A stretch of DNA of 64,000 bases, taken from contig JACBWW010000020.1 in assembly GCA_020086605.1 (NCBI GenBank), positions 16,832,776 to 16,896,775 on the forward strand, written 5' to 3'. The notes under the pieces are model-generated. The model was not told the origin of the DNA. It ran no database searches and worked only from the letters and a program-made list of their open reading frames with translations. Numbering within the stretch: the first letter of the stretch is position 1; each line of letters opens with the position of its first letter. Positions 33,639 to 47,512 of the stretch are shown in pieces. The position numbers and the translations under genes were made by a program. This DNA is from Lanius collurio (taxonomy: Eukaryota > Chordata > Aves > Passeriformes > Laniidae).

Positions 33639-36600
33639 GTAAAGTATAAACCAAGGCTCCTACACGGTTCTGGATAAAACACTGTCTGAGCCTCCTGAAC
33701 AAGATGACAGATAGTGCCAGACGCCTGTTTGGGTTGTGGGAGCTGCCAGACTGGCCCATACGGGTGAAAGATGTTGTACAGAGAGATCTCTCCACGTTAT
33801 CAGAATTGAATTAAGTTGAACTGGCAATAACAACAGAGGTAATATATGGAACTGCTTGCTTTCTAGCTGACGCCTCTTCTTCCAAATTAAATTAGCCGTG
33901 CCCCTGCCCCAGCAGAAAGCCACCTACCCACAGCTAACACATACCACCTGCCTTGGGCTGTCAGGCACAAAGGAGACACAATTTTCTCCCTTTCACATTT
34001 CTCAAAAACACTGAACAGACTTGTATCACAAAGCACAAGCCACGCCAGTGATCTTTGCTCAAAGATATGGAGGTGGAGTTTAGAATGAGTATATTCACAC
34101 CCTTTCAAGGGATTTTCAAAACAATGCTTGCCAACACTTGCAACACCTTCCTCTTATATGCATAACTGATGTTAAGCATCTCAAAATGTTAAAAAATGAA
34201 GGAAAGCTTTCCTGAAAATGTCAGCCTTAGGTTTCACTAAACCCTATAGCAATCCATAACCTACTCAACATAAGAGGGAACAACGGGGCAAGTGTTCCTT
34301 TGCAACACAGGAAGCCAGTCTCAGTGATAACCACCAGCTGACCCTATTTTACCATGAAAGAGAAGTCTAGATTTATTAAAAATTATTTCTCAGATATTCT
34401 AGAATAGGTCCAATTACATTTTTTTCATTAGTATTTCTGGTTATATTAGAATGTTTGTGGAGCACTGGTATCCGAAAACCAATATTCCCTTGTAGCATTT
34501 GTAGTTCAATCTCTTGAGGACACTTTCAAGGAGAACTGGTTCAGCAAATAAGTTTAATTTTACCTCTTGGGCACACACCTCACATCTGGATTCAACGCTG
34601 GAGTGGGGCCACAACTTGTAAAAATCTGCGTAGTTTTAACTCATGAAGCTACTACTCCTAGGAAAAAAGAGTATAATTTATCTTTATTTTTATGAGTTTC
34701 TTTGTTGGATCATCAAAATTAATTGCCAGGACACCTGGATTCTGCCACAGCATAGATATTAAATAAACCCACCAAATTTAAAGCCCACTATGAGATGCAC
34801 AGACTGAATGAACTGTGTGAACACTGAACTGGATTTAAGTATGCCAAGCTGCAATAATGTAATGACACAGTTAATCAGGTATAATGAAGAAAGCCTGAAA
34901 CTATACAATGAGAACTGTGAGGCACAAAGAGAACTGGGCTTTAATCCAGTACAGTTTTCCTACAGCATGCAATAAGGGGAAAATGCCCTAAATCTGAGGA
35001 GCTTCATTTCACCCTGCATTAGCTGCGTAGGTCCTTTGTCACAATGACAGAGTTGATCCAATCAGCACGATTTGGAAAGGCAGGTGCCTTTAAAGAGCCT
35101 TTTCTCAAGCTATAGTCAGTCACACTGAAACTAAACTGTACAAACCAGGTTCTCTGGAGTACTCTCTTGCAACAGTTCAGCTGACTACAGCTTGCAAATG
35201 CTTCGGGCTCCTGGGTTTCCTTACTTGTGCCTTTCCCAAATGCACCCAGACCTGAGGGTGATGCCAACCACGAGTTACTGGCACCCTTTCAGAGCCCACT
35301 CAGCTCCTCCATTAGCTGAAATACAATCAAGCTTACAGCTAACAATTTGCATCCTACTATTTTCTTTATGCCTAAATAGGTCTTTCCTGAAAACGTATCT
35401 CTGCATTATCTGTAGCAAAGATCATATGTAAACTCTTGAAGAACACTCAGAAAATACAGCACAGCCCATACCAGTCTAACCTTGTTCATTAATAAGTACA
35501 TAGAGTGTATGTTCAAACATAACTCTGGGACTGTACTTGTACAATCAAATTAGCTTTTGGACTGCTGGTGTTTGGCCATGATTTACTGAATCTAGTTTTC
35601 AATTGCATATACAGTGCTGCTAATAGTACAGAAATACTATCCCATAAAAATCATAATCACTGATAACAGAGCTGATAATGGAGTAGAATGTTTCACTTCC
35701 AGTACATTAATATAATTACCACTGAACATCCATAATCAATTGTGTCTGTATCACAGAAAAATGCTCTTATTTTCAGCCTTTGCTGAAACTCAGCCTAGAA
35801 CTATTTCAGTGGGGGTGGAAGGGATGAAACAGCAAAGGCAGGGGATGAAGAGACAAGTCAGTAACTTTCCCAAGACACTGATTTAATTTAAAAGGGTAGT
35901 AGCTTTTTTTTTGTAGCTGGACCACAGCATTGTTCCCACATTGCCTGCATTAGTTCCACCCCATTGCTAATTACTGTTTGAATGTGATGTCCTGTGCAGA
36001 AGCTAAACAGAGCAGTCTCCAAAGCCTCCCCCAACTGACACTACCTCGCTGAGCAAGCAGGAGAGACCTCTGATGAGGCAGGATGGCACATGCTTGCCAG
36101 GCCAGGCAGAAGTGACCAGCCTCCATCCAACCCAAACCCACTACAACAGCACTCAACAAGAGCCTTCCCTACCGTGAGTGAGCACCAACAGCATGTCTAA
36201 TCTGAGGAGACACCAGCAGTTGTTCCCAGTTCGCCTGTTTGCTTTGAGCAGCTGTCTCCACTGATGGTGCCCAGACATTAAACCAACAAGTGGCATCTGT
36301 GCTGACCTCAGGTTTCTCCAAATCCACAAGGCAACAGACATTGCAAAAACTTTCAGCAGGACCAGCAGATAAGTGTGACAAACCTTGCATGGCACTGCTT
36401 CCATTTGGGTGGGTTCTCACGATGTATGGACAAATCACCTGTCTCCATATAAGGTCTCATTCTCCTCTGTGACCAGGGAGTCTGAATTCCAAAACCAGCA
36501 AAATGCCTCTTTGTTGATGAAGAAATTATACAGGTGAAACAACAGCATTAAGAAATGCTGAGCTGGTGTTCCTTTGACACATAAAGTATTGGTTGGCAGG

Positions 36601-39600
36601 GAAAAGAAAACCTTCCATTTTACTAAACAAACCGACTATATAGTAGGTTTATTATAGTTAATACTTTTATTATAGTTAATTCTATATTTAAGAATAGCCC
36701 ACTAGAAAATGCAGATTTTACTGTTATTAACTTAGAAATTACCTTAATATAAACCTGGTGATATTTTTAGAATAGAACTATCTTTCATAACTGGGTTCAG
36801 CATTTAACCTTAAAATATCAGTTCAAGGGGAGAGAGAAAAAAACCCCAAACCCACAGAAAAAACTGCAAACCTATTTCCCTTTCAAAATCATGGGGTTTA
36901 ACTTTTTGACATGTGTTGGGGAATAGCATAGGAATTTCTTTCCAAAGCAATGCATCACTGCATGAATGTTTTGATAAGGATGTTGTTTTAATTGCCTGCT
37001 TTTACATTAGGAACACATGGCAAACTGAGGTGTGTGTGCAAATACGATATTCTCAGCACAAAACTGTGAGGGTGCATCTAGAGTGACCTGTTCTGAGGGG
37101 GAGAGCTGTGCTCTAAGCTCTCAACAAAGACAGACTAGACTTCTATTTCATCTTGTGTTCAGCACAGCTGAAAAAAAACCTCCATAATTTGTTTCTCATT
37201 TCTCATTTCTTACAGAAGAACAGTAAAAGAATGCTCATTGTGTAATATTTTGCTCCTTCCGTAGCAAAAACCTCACACAATACAGTTTGTTTCCTTCAAA
37301 AGTGCAGTTTCTTTCACTTTACGTAAATCATCACAGTCTTTTATTGCTAAAAGAAAGACCTCATTGCCAAGAGATGCAATGGATTGCCTTCTCTCCTGCA
37401 AGGGCTCTTGGCTTGAGACAGACCTAGATAGGAACTGAGCAACACCTCCTGAGCAACGATGCCAAGACAGCAGCTGGAACCCATTACAGAGTGGGACAAT
37501 CCTGTCCAAACAACTGAATGCTAGGATCTCAGGGTACGAAAGGCTGAGAGGACACTGCCATAAAAAAAACAAGGATCTTCATGAGAGTTTGGATTTTTGG
37601 GTTTAAAAAAAGTTTTGCTGGCTACTGAAAACATTCCTATAATTTTGTTGTTTTGATAATAATGTGAAATGAGCTATTCCTCCCGTACTGTGGCTCTGAA
37701 CAGTCAATGGTCTTCTGGGAGAAAAATGAAAAAGAAGAAAAGAAGATTGAAAGTGCTTCACAATAAAGGAAGCAAGAGAAAAGATGATTTTTGAGTTCAG
37801 AGCTAGTAAATATCTCCTAACACCACTCAGGAAATACAAATTTTACCCCAACATGTTGCGCACCTCTGTCATGACATTACAGGTTTGCAATAGTTTTCAA
37901 TAACTACAACCTAGACTTCAATGAGACTAAAGGTAAGCAATTCTGTTCTGAGAAACTTTTGAAGGTAATCACTTTATGGTAAGGTCTCAGTCCAAACACT
38001 GGAGAAAGCGGAAAGATAGGAAGTTTGAAGATAACCATCTACTGCTGGAAAACAAAACTTACCAAAGGACAGTTTGGAACAGAAATACTTAAGTTTGGAA
38101 GTGAGAGGGAGTGGGGGTCTCTGAAATAAGGAAAGAGCACCAATCATCTCAAAATGCAGTAGTCTGTGCAGCCTCTCCCTTAGACAGTTCCAAGATGCTG
38201 GTTTTCGTCTGCAAAGTCCTTCCTTGCGGTGGTCCCAAAGAGCTGCTGCTGATTAGCCCATATCAGGAGCAGAGGAAGACTGAGAGGAAGATGAGCAGTT
38301 GGCTGCAGCTGTAAAAGCCATGCCAGAGTGACCCGGTGGGAAAGACAGAGAGATGCCAGCACTCACTCACCAGCAGGATGGAATTCAAACCCTTCATCTC
38401 CATCCTACATATTCTCCCAACATGGACTACAAACTAACCCTGAATGCCAAAACACCAGCACCTGAAATGTGTTTTGCTCCTTGTTCAAGCTGTCTCAGTT
38501 TCTGTGAGGCACTTGGATAGAACAGCCTGGGAATAGATTGCTATTTAGTAAGGACTTAAAGCACAGAATGAACAACTGCAGATAGAAACCTGCTGTTTTC
38601 AGGGTCTGCCAGACACAAGCAAATACCAGTGGCAATTTCCTCAAATCACTCATGGATTCTGTTGCATTTACCCCTCTTATTTTTGACAAACTCTGAGTCA
38701 AACAGCAAGGTCACCTTCTCAAATAGTCATATATTTACCAAAGGCAGGGTAAGAGGAAGATTTGGGCTATATTTTTCATTACATGACAGCAAAAGCTATG
38801 ACCAGCAAAGCCAAATGCCACAAACGGCTGCAGCTGAGCTGTACAGGCAGTGCAAGCTCTGCAGGGCAACCACCAGAAAGCAGCGAAGAGAAGGTGGGAG
38901 AGATGAGTTGGAGGAAGGACAGCCCAGAATGAGAAACAAAACTACCAGAGCAAATATGCTGGCAGTGAGTTAGTTAAAAATATGCCTCTGACCTAGTTAA
39001 GTGATGGAGGGACAAATTGTGGCACCCCCAGCCTGCCCATGGTGGGGAGTGAGGAACACTGCTGTTCTGGCTGTGCCTTTGGGCTGGCTGCAAAGCCTGA
39101 TTCCTGCCACTATGGGGTCATGAACAGACTTCTCTTGTGGGGAAGGAAGGCAGGACAACTCTGTAGTTCAAGCTTGAATTCAGGTGAAAGAAGAGATTAA
39201 TATCATCACCTTACAAATAAGCTTGTATGTGGCAGACAAAGCTTGCAGGCATTGAGAGAGCTTGCATGGCACAAGAGAGGCTTCCCAGGCAGGGTGGCTA
39301 AAAACAGCCTTAAGCATCTGGGTCTGCTGCTTAAGTGGCCAGAAAAGACTGAGAAATTAGAAAATGGGTCCAGAAAAGAGGCAAAAATTACATTTGTTCA
39401 ACTTCAGGCAGCTGACAGAATCTGAAATTTCTGGGTACAAAGTCCAAAACAAACTCAGGAAAAATAAGCTCGTATCTTGAAGAGCTAATGTCTGTGCACA
39501 AAACAAGGTGGAGGATCACACTTTGGGACACAGGGATATTGGGGAATCAAATATAAAACTCAAGATGAGAAACAGGGAAACAGGCAAAGAAGGAAAATGG

Positions 39601-42600
39601 TATCAACAATTTCTGGCTTTAATCATTGCTTAAGAGCCAAGTCTGAAGCAGCTAAGACATGTGATGACTGCTTGGATACCCCTTAGGGACAAACTTGGCT
39701 CGCAGAGAAGGAAAACTACCCCTCGCAAGGGATGGATGGGAGCATGAGCAGGTCCCAGCTATCATATTCCACCAGCAATTTATGGTGCTAGACATGGATG
39801 CACAATAGTTTTTGCTCTTCAGATGCTGCTTTCCCTTTTTCGTGAGGGAACTTCTATACATGTTCCTGTCCATACAGCTTAGAGAATTCATTTTTTAAGA
39901 CTGTAATTTAAAAAAAACCCTTGAGTTTATTTTAAGAACATGTACACAGCTTTACTTTTCAGTTTGGTGAGGCTGAGAATGACCAAGTAACCAGCTACAG
40001 GCCTTGTCCATCGTAGATTTAAGGTGATAAGGAGAAAAGCAGTCAAAGACTCATGGTCTATGCCTTTGGAGGCTCTGCAGCTGAGCTGTTTCTCTTTGCA
40101 TGTCTGTAAAAAGCCCACAGTTATAATCCCTAGTGGAGCTCCAACCATAGACCAAAATTAAATTAAGCTAAGAAGCACTGTTTGTTTGTGTCTGGGTCAA
40201 GAACTGTTGCAATCAGACCTCACATTTCATGACCATGATCAGAACCAGATCATTTTACACAGGGGATGTCAAATATACCCAGTAAAATAGTTTGGAATTT
40301 TGCTTCATTTTTTATTTTCTTTTTCCCCAAACAAAAATATTTTATTTGATTGCACTGAACAGTTTTTGCATTTTCACAGAAAGGATTTTTTAGAATTTCA
40401 ATCTCTATTGTAAAATAAACCTTCAGGCTAAATCTCCTTCAGGCTTTCCTCCTTTCTGAAAGTCTTGTGTGCAAGTTATACTGACCAAATTATAGTCTCT
40501 TCATGCAGATTTCCTAATTAAAAAAAAAAACAACAAACTTTTAAAATATCAGTGAAATTAAAAAGTAACAAAACAAAACAAACCTGTGAAAGCTATTAGT
40601 GTATCCTATATGCTTTTTATCTATTTGATTATGATAGTTGGCTCGCAAATGGTTGCCTTGGGATGCAAAGAAATGGCAGAAAATTCTGAGTGCTCAATTG
40701 TTTCTGTAAATTTGGCCATATAGCTGTAATATTTCCTTTCCAAATTACAAAAGTACTTTCCTTCCAGCCCTAGCTTTGGGCTAAAGCTGTGCACTCCCCA
40801 TCTGAGATCTCATTTGATTTGTTAATAGACATTTTACAAACTTGGCAAAAGAGAATAGATTAGACGTAGAATCCAATCAGAATTATATTTAAGGTTATTT
40901 AGCTATAGGCTATACTGTACAGTTATACTTAGAAGAAATGCAGGACATACCAAGTAACACTTGCACAGTTAAGCACACAAACAACTGTATTCACACCTAC
41001 TCTTATTCCAAGATACACTTTTGATTGCATTTAAAGCATTTGCAATCCAGGTGAATGTAAACCTCTTTTTAAGGACTTTCCCCTCATATTTTTACTTCAT
41101 GCTACTAACAAAGGGAGTTAAGACTGCTTCTGCTTAAATGTTCAGATTACTTCCAAGGGTAGTTCTATCTGAATCTAAGATTTATTGTAGTTTATAATTC
41201 TTGATTTGAGGAGAGTTCCATCATTCCTGCAACTTCTTTATTCTTAAATCCTTAATTTTTAAATAATCTGTAGACATTCCTTGTTTTATACATGACTATA
41301 AATGTCATATATGGTATTTCCATGGTTGGGAGATATACAGTAATAGACATACATATATTTTAATGTATATATTCATTGCTGTATCAAAGCAAAGATGGTG
41401 TACAACCCCAAATAAGCAAAGTTTACAGTTAGTAAACCACCAGGGGATCTATGGAGCAGAGCAAGACAGCTGAGATCAATGAACAGGTCTGGTCCCTGGT
41501 ATGGCAGCTGGAAGCTGACTGCAATAGCTGTGCAAGGTTGACATTTACTGAGAGGGAAGACAAGGTCTCACAAGGTCTTGGGGCTTTAAGAATCTGTGAT
41601 TGCCTAAGCTCCCCTAGAAATGGTGCCTAATGAGCAGTGAAGCAAAAGGCAAAGATGCTACAGGGAGCCTCTCAAGCACTGATGGATAAGCTGGTGTGCA
41701 ATACATCAGAGCATCAACGATCAAGCTGCTTAATTAATGGAAGAGAACTCTTGATGTGAATTATTCCAAATTATTCCTGATTTCTCCAAAACCAGCCTTG
41801 CTGCAAGATTTGGCTTACATTTAACTACAAGGAACTGAAATGCAGACTGTGGAGTGCTTAACTTAGCATTACCAACACACACAGTTCTGCATTTAAAGGA
41901 ATACATTTTTTTCAGGAAAACATCTGTGTACACCTGAGGTCTTACCTCTGAGATACTGAAACTAGTTAATCTATCACAGGAAATAGCTAGCAGACAGCTT
42001 CAGAAAGAGGCAAGTCTCATCTTAAGCATTTTGAAATGCACACACACAAAAAAAACCCCCTTATTCATAGAGTAGGACTGCATGAACCAAATTCACCATA
42101 GATGACCTTCAGTCAGAACTTATTTGAAGGCAATTATGCTAAAGGATCCACTGCTGGGAAACACCCAGGTAGTTACATCTGCACTGCCTAAGCCGGTGCC
42201 AGGAGTCTTTGCTAATTCCTGTTTACATCTTCAGTGAATTGGTTTTTCCTTTCCTTTTAGGATTTCCACCTTCACGACCTGCTTCTGCAGTCATGTGGCC
42301 ATCCAAGTTTCCACTACGAATGGTATTCCAACTCGCTGTAGTCAGTCAAAGCTGATGACTAGCAACATATCATACAGGCATGGAATAAAGAAATTTTACT
42401 CCTAAGAAGTTTGGTTCCCAAGAATTTCCCATCAGCTTCAGCAGATTTAGGATTTCAATTATTGCTTCTAGGTCTTTTAGAAAACAAAGTAAAACAAACT
42501 CTACAACACACAAGCTTGTTGTTTTAAACCTTGAAGGGATACAAATTATATTCTAGTACATATAAACTCTTTTTTCAGATTGCTTAACTGCTTTTCTGTA

Positions 42601-43029
42601 AAAAAACCCAATAAATATGGGCCAACCTATTATGAAAAATTAAGTAAAATAATATTTTTAGTTTTTGAACGAATAAGGATACTAAGATTTGCTGAGTAAA
42701 TCCGTAGTATGTACAGGGTATTTTTTATTGTTTCATAAAACTTCTAACATGTGGTGTTAAAGAAACACATGTACACCAGCTGTGCAGAAACAAAAATAAA
42801 CTTCAGAACTCCAAGGACCCATTTTGAAGTATTTTTTAGGTCAATCCTCTGAAAACTAAGAGTCTGAATCTGTCGGAGTTAGTCACTGAAATCACGGAGA
42901 TTTTAGTTTACTAAGTAACATATCCTGAAAAGTCTCCAATGCATAGAAAGTCAAGTACCTGAGTCAAAGACAGCAGGGTACCATGCAGTCAGCTAGTATT
43001 TTAACTTTGAAAAAGTGAATTGCTTGTCT
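33639..43029. other. Non-coding stretch, nothing recognised
   Basis: About 9.4 kb of AT-rich sequence without a recognisable repeat family. Two nearly identical TTATTATAGTTAAT words lie near 36645-36680. The ORFs near 36153-36438 and 37273-37572 on the minus strand have no splice support. No RNA gene was seen. Confidence 0.45.
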
Positions 43030-43111
43030 GAAACACTGCACTCCTGGAATAAAGAAAGGAGGGTTGATTGAAACATTCTGCACTCCTGGAATAAAGAAAG
43101 GAGGGTTGATC
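43030..43111 (+). repeat. Tandem duplication of about 40 bp
   Basis: GAAACACTGCACTCCTGG and the following 22 bases recur directly after themselves. The second copy reads GAAACATTCTGCACTCC and carries two extra bases near its start. The remaining 30 bases (CTCCTGGAATAAAGAAAGGA onward to GGGTTGAT) are identical, so the event is recent. Confidence 0.95.
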
Positions 43112-46100
43112 TTCATTGCCCCACACAATCCTCTCTTCCTACAGGTCTCAACAAAATTATGCTTGGCACAGCCTCAGTGCTGAATCTGGATGTGCCTTTT
43201 GATTCCCACCTCCTGCCAACTGCTATCTACGCCTGCCCAGCCAGCTATTGTACAGTTTCACACTGTGATCAAAATGATACACCTCTCTTTGAATAAAAGC
43301 TCCTTCTAAGTTTACTTTCTGTAATTTGAACATATCTTCTAACTTACTGCTTTACAAGTAATAAGGAGCAGGTCAATGAAACTAAGCATTTCCAGTTCAG
43401 GTAAATGGATTAACATTCCAGCACTCATCCAGTGCGGCACTGGAAGGAAGATCACAGTAACTTTGTCCAGCCAAAAGTGCTGCCAATTCTCGGCTGAATA
43501 TAAAATCATTTCAAGCTGGAGCTGCAAAACAAATGGAAAGCCTGCCAGCTGAAGGAAATCTAGGAAAGAGGGAAATGTCTTTTCTACCATTGAGAAGTTA
43601 AAGCCAACACAATGGTGAATTGCTCTGAGAGTGGGCTGAGTCATGAGACAGGTCTGGGGAGAGTTAGGAACAGGCATCACCACAGCCCTCAGGGAATCTG
43701 CAGGTGGATGGGTTCCTACTATTTGAAATTACTGAAGCTCAACTGAGGTTGACTCTTAATTAAGGACAAGCCTAGACTTTAATGAGGGACTCAGGAGACA
43801 TCTGATGATAACAACAACTCTGAGGCCCATCTCAAAATAAAGTTTAATGCAATTATCAATGTACACGAAAACATAAATTTAAACAGCACTAATAGCCAGG
43901 GACAAGCTGTCTTCACAAACTTTGACATCAGGTGATCTTTTCAAACATGTCAAGTGTTGGCAGGAGATGTGTGACTTTGTATCACAATACCAGCCTGTGA
44001 AAAGAACTCGTGGGGCCTAAGAAGTTCCTTTTAGCCAGTCATGTCCTTCAACATCATTCTCACCACTGTGTTGTGCCTCTCCATGGCTGAGTGGGTCCTG
44101 CCATGGTATGTCCAGGTGGTGCCCAGGAAAAATGATGCAAAAGGTGTCAAAATTAATCTCTAAATTTCTGCTCTATGAATACAATCACAGTGTGTAGAGG
44201 ACCACTTAATCAGCATCCATTCTTTTGCAATGTTCATAATGTGTGGAAATTTTCCAAAGTATTTTGTCTTCATAATTCTCCTCTCAAAACTCCCAATACT
44301 TCGTATTTAGTACAAATGAACATATTATCCCTTAGTCAACAAAACAAGAAATGTCTTGAATTTCAACATTTTTTTAATTCTGTGAAAGTTAAAAACACTG
44401 ACTATTCCACCTTTTGTTAGTATTTCAGATACTTGTGACCAGGACTACACTATTTTCAAATGGATTTAGTTTAAACTCCTAACCCTGTTAGGCTTTAGAT
44501 TCTGCACTGTCTACTGAAGCTTTAGCAAAATTCTTCTCATCCTGTCAGCTGAAAGTTCTACTTTGTTTCCTTCCATTAGTGTGTGAAATGCCATTAGTTT
44601 TATCATCTTTGCAGGATAAAAAATGTGACAAGTGGATTTTTAAAAGTACCTTCTGCTATTGTCATACAGGTTTTGCTTGTAAAGCTTATTTTCTTTTTCT
44701 TTTTTTTTCACTCTTAATCTGTATTTAAGCATTTGTTTCCCACATTCTAGAAAGGTTTTGCACATAATACATCTTCTGTATATTGCTATGAAAATGTTGT
44801 TCTATTTGCTCAGATGCTCAGTTGTTAAAAATATCTAAGATTTACTGTTAAAGCTACAAAAATAAATAGAAAGTCTCCTAAAAACTGCACAAAACAATCA
44901 AACAATAGGGAATTAAAAGGTTTAATTATTCTCTTGCTACACTGTTTTTCAGAGAGTCCTTTTGATTACTTATTTTCAGTAGTAACAGACCAGAGATGCT
45001 GCTCAACTAATTATAAAAACATACAGTTGCAGAAAGTTATTTCCTCTATCAACTTATTTTTAGAAATCATCCTTTTCATTATATATATATACACACACAT
45101 AAAAAATACCTCCTCAGAACACAATGAGTTTTTATCCACTTTATATGCCTGTAGTGCACCCTTCCTCCTGACAGAGGACATCTTAACACCTTCTAGCATT
45201 GTAATAAACTAGCCCAATATAATAACCAGGCTTTTGCCAAATCAGGCCCATGGCTGTATCTGTTAATCAAATGTACAGCTGGCTGAAGGTTAACATACAA
45301 ACAACCAGAACAGAAATAACCATGGGCAGATATAAGACAATTTTGGCTAACTGCTGTCTGAAGAAGGCAGGTTGCAGCAAGAGCTAAGCAGATACCAGAA
45401 AAAGGAGAAACTGGGAATGGGGACAAGAATGCTGGGACATGTTATCAGCCAAAGCAAGAATACATAATCACAGATCCCATGTCAGTGGCCAGGAGTTCAA
45501 AGTAAACCACAAATAAATGTATCGTGTTCATGCACATCTCCAAGGGTTGTTTAATGTTTTTGTTCTCTGCATTTCTGCATGTTCAACAAATAAAGCATCC
45601 TACATCTAGGAAATATGTCTGGCCTCTCCACTTCTCTAACTCCAAAACGTTTCTACTGCCAGTGCTACCATATGATCAAGAAAAATCACCATCTGTCTCT
45701 TCCAAATGTGGTCTTACTCATTTACCACTTCCACCTTACAGTCTGCATATGCTGCTTGTTACATATTTGCTTCTTTCCCCCAACTTCTTTTCAAAGCATA
45801 GAAAAAGATGAAAAAAAGGCCACCATAATGAAACAACATGTGGTAACCATGATTTAAGTTTTTTCAGGTTACCGTACAGTGATTAAACTTTTCTTTTTTC
45901 CAATTTGCACATTGTCAGGGAATCAGACACGCATGCAAATATATCTCCCTCATTTTGTAACTTTCTGGTAATTAATTTCAGAATTTTCAGAATAGGAACA
46001 TTCATTGAACTCAGAAGGGCATTTCCAGCATTATCATGCAACACTGACTCTCAGCTGTAGATTTTCTGGTGCTCAGATGTTCAAAACTTTTACAGAAGCA

Positions 46101-46417
46101 AATAGCAGAAGTGCCATTCTTTGTAAAATTGGGTAATACCAGAATACACCTTTTTTTGTGGTCAGGTTCTTTTTCATCTTTGGAAGATGTATACCAGAGC
46201 AATTTGCAAAATTTCCCTGTCGACTTTTACTTCATGGCAAAGAAAGGAAGTGTCTGTCCAAGGCAGTAAGTATCCCAGTGCTTACATGGCAATGACACCG
46301 TGGGGAATGGTATTTTTTTTAGCTTAGAGAAGTTGTTCACTATGTAGTGACAAAGTTTAACTAAAAATGGCAACATTTTTTCTTTATGGATGGAGAAGGA
46401 ATATTTTCATTATTGTG
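43112..46417. other. Non-coding stretch with a small TA/CA microsatellite
   Basis: Holds (AT)5(AC)4-type dinucleotide sequence at 45081-45100. A 114-codon minus-strand frame at 43339-43683 lacks splice support and similarity to anything recognised. No other feature was seen. Confidence 0.5.
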
Positions 46418-46570
46418 AATAAATATATGTGTGTATATATATACATATATACACATACATAAAAGAGTGTATATATATGTACACATATATAAAAATGTAT
46501 TTATATTACTGTGTGTGTATACATAATATGTGTACAGGATATATATACACATAATGAATATATGTATGAA
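46418..46570. repeat. TA/TG-rich imperfect microsatellite region
   Basis: About 150 bases of mixed TATA, TGTG and ACAT dinucleotide and tetranucleotide sequence, for example GTGTATATATATACATATAT. Many self-complementary stretches could form hairpins. The short minus-strand frame through it gives a Tyr/Ile/Thr-rich artefact. Confidence 0.9.
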
Positions 46571-47468
46571 CAGTACAGCACTCTGCATCCAACACTTACC
46601 ATCAAACCATTCACAGAGTGCATACCTCCAGAAAGTCAGCAATTTCAGGAGCACAAGGTGCTAAAGCACAAACATGACAAGAACCACGACGTAATACAAA
46701 AGTAGAGAGATAGATTTGTTTATCTCTGACCTCTCAAACTTGAAAGAAGCCTGGACCTCCAGGAATGCAGTTGAGCATCCTGGCATTGCGGTGGAGATGA
46801 GGTGCAGCTCCCAAGGTGAACAGGCTTACACATACCATGCTCCCTACCTGCATTCTCTGCACCCCTGCTGCCAGCTCCAGGACCCCTCTGAATTCAGCCC
46901 TGTGCTCACTCAGGAAAGGTCAGTGTCAGGCTGCTTTCAGATTCTGAGTGATGTTGTGGCTGTGTTTTCATTATTTTCTAGAAAAAGAATCTGAGGCAAT
47001 TTGAACTCGTCTGTAAGAGGCTACAACATTGTACCCACAACAATACAGACCTAAGCTTCCTCTGCTGACACACCCCAGAGCTCGTCTCAAGCCTGTATCT
47101 GTGTGCAAGTTGGCTTTCATATTCATGTAAAAGTTTGCTACCCTAGCCTTACAAATAGTGCAATCATATGCAAGATATTACTGATTCACAGAATGGGCAA
47201 TTCAAAAAGTGAAAGGGAGAACATCCCAGGCAACAACCAGTCACAACTCACCATTAATCAGCACCATTAAAAATAACACTATTACCTATTTCCTGTGAAG
47301 AGAAATCAATGTAGCATAATCTTGCAGTTCAAAACTATAAATTGAACACCTTATTTTCTGTAGTCTTTAATCTTGATGGTTAAAAGTCTACACAAAGAAA
47401 GCTTACCTAAAATAGAGCATTGAAAATATCGTATCAGCCTCCGTACTCCACGTTTAGGATTTTCATAC
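46571..47468. other. Non-coding stretch, nothing recognised
   Basis: Ordinary sequence without a recognisable repeat or exon-like frame. Confidence 0.5.
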
Positions 47469-47512
47469 AGCCTATTGCAGTAGACTTCTTTACAGAACTA
47501 CTGCAATAGGCT
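47469..47512. repeat. Perfect 15-bp inverted repeat (hairpin) with 14-nt loop
   Basis: AGCCTATTGCAGTAG (47469-47483) and its exact reverse complement CTACTGCAATAGGCT (47498-47512) flank the 14-base loop ACTTCTTTACAGAA. Pairing stops at a C:C mismatch just outside. The arms are perfect and of mixed composition, so this is not a simple-sequence artefact. The stem is shorter than a normal microRNA precursor. No flanking direct repeats were noticed. Confidence 0.95.

Noticed and set aside
35820..35890. Possible reverse MIR words (GACAAGTCAGTAACTTTCCC)
   Set aside because: Only one short word matches, without the collinear neighbours seen at the other MIR-like loci.
37273..37572. 99-codon minus-strand frame
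   Set aside because: No splice support and no similarity recognised.
43339..43683. 114-codon minus-strand frame
   Set aside because: Fairly protein-like, but no acceptor or donor pair, no CpG retention and no recognised motif. Kept only as non-coding.
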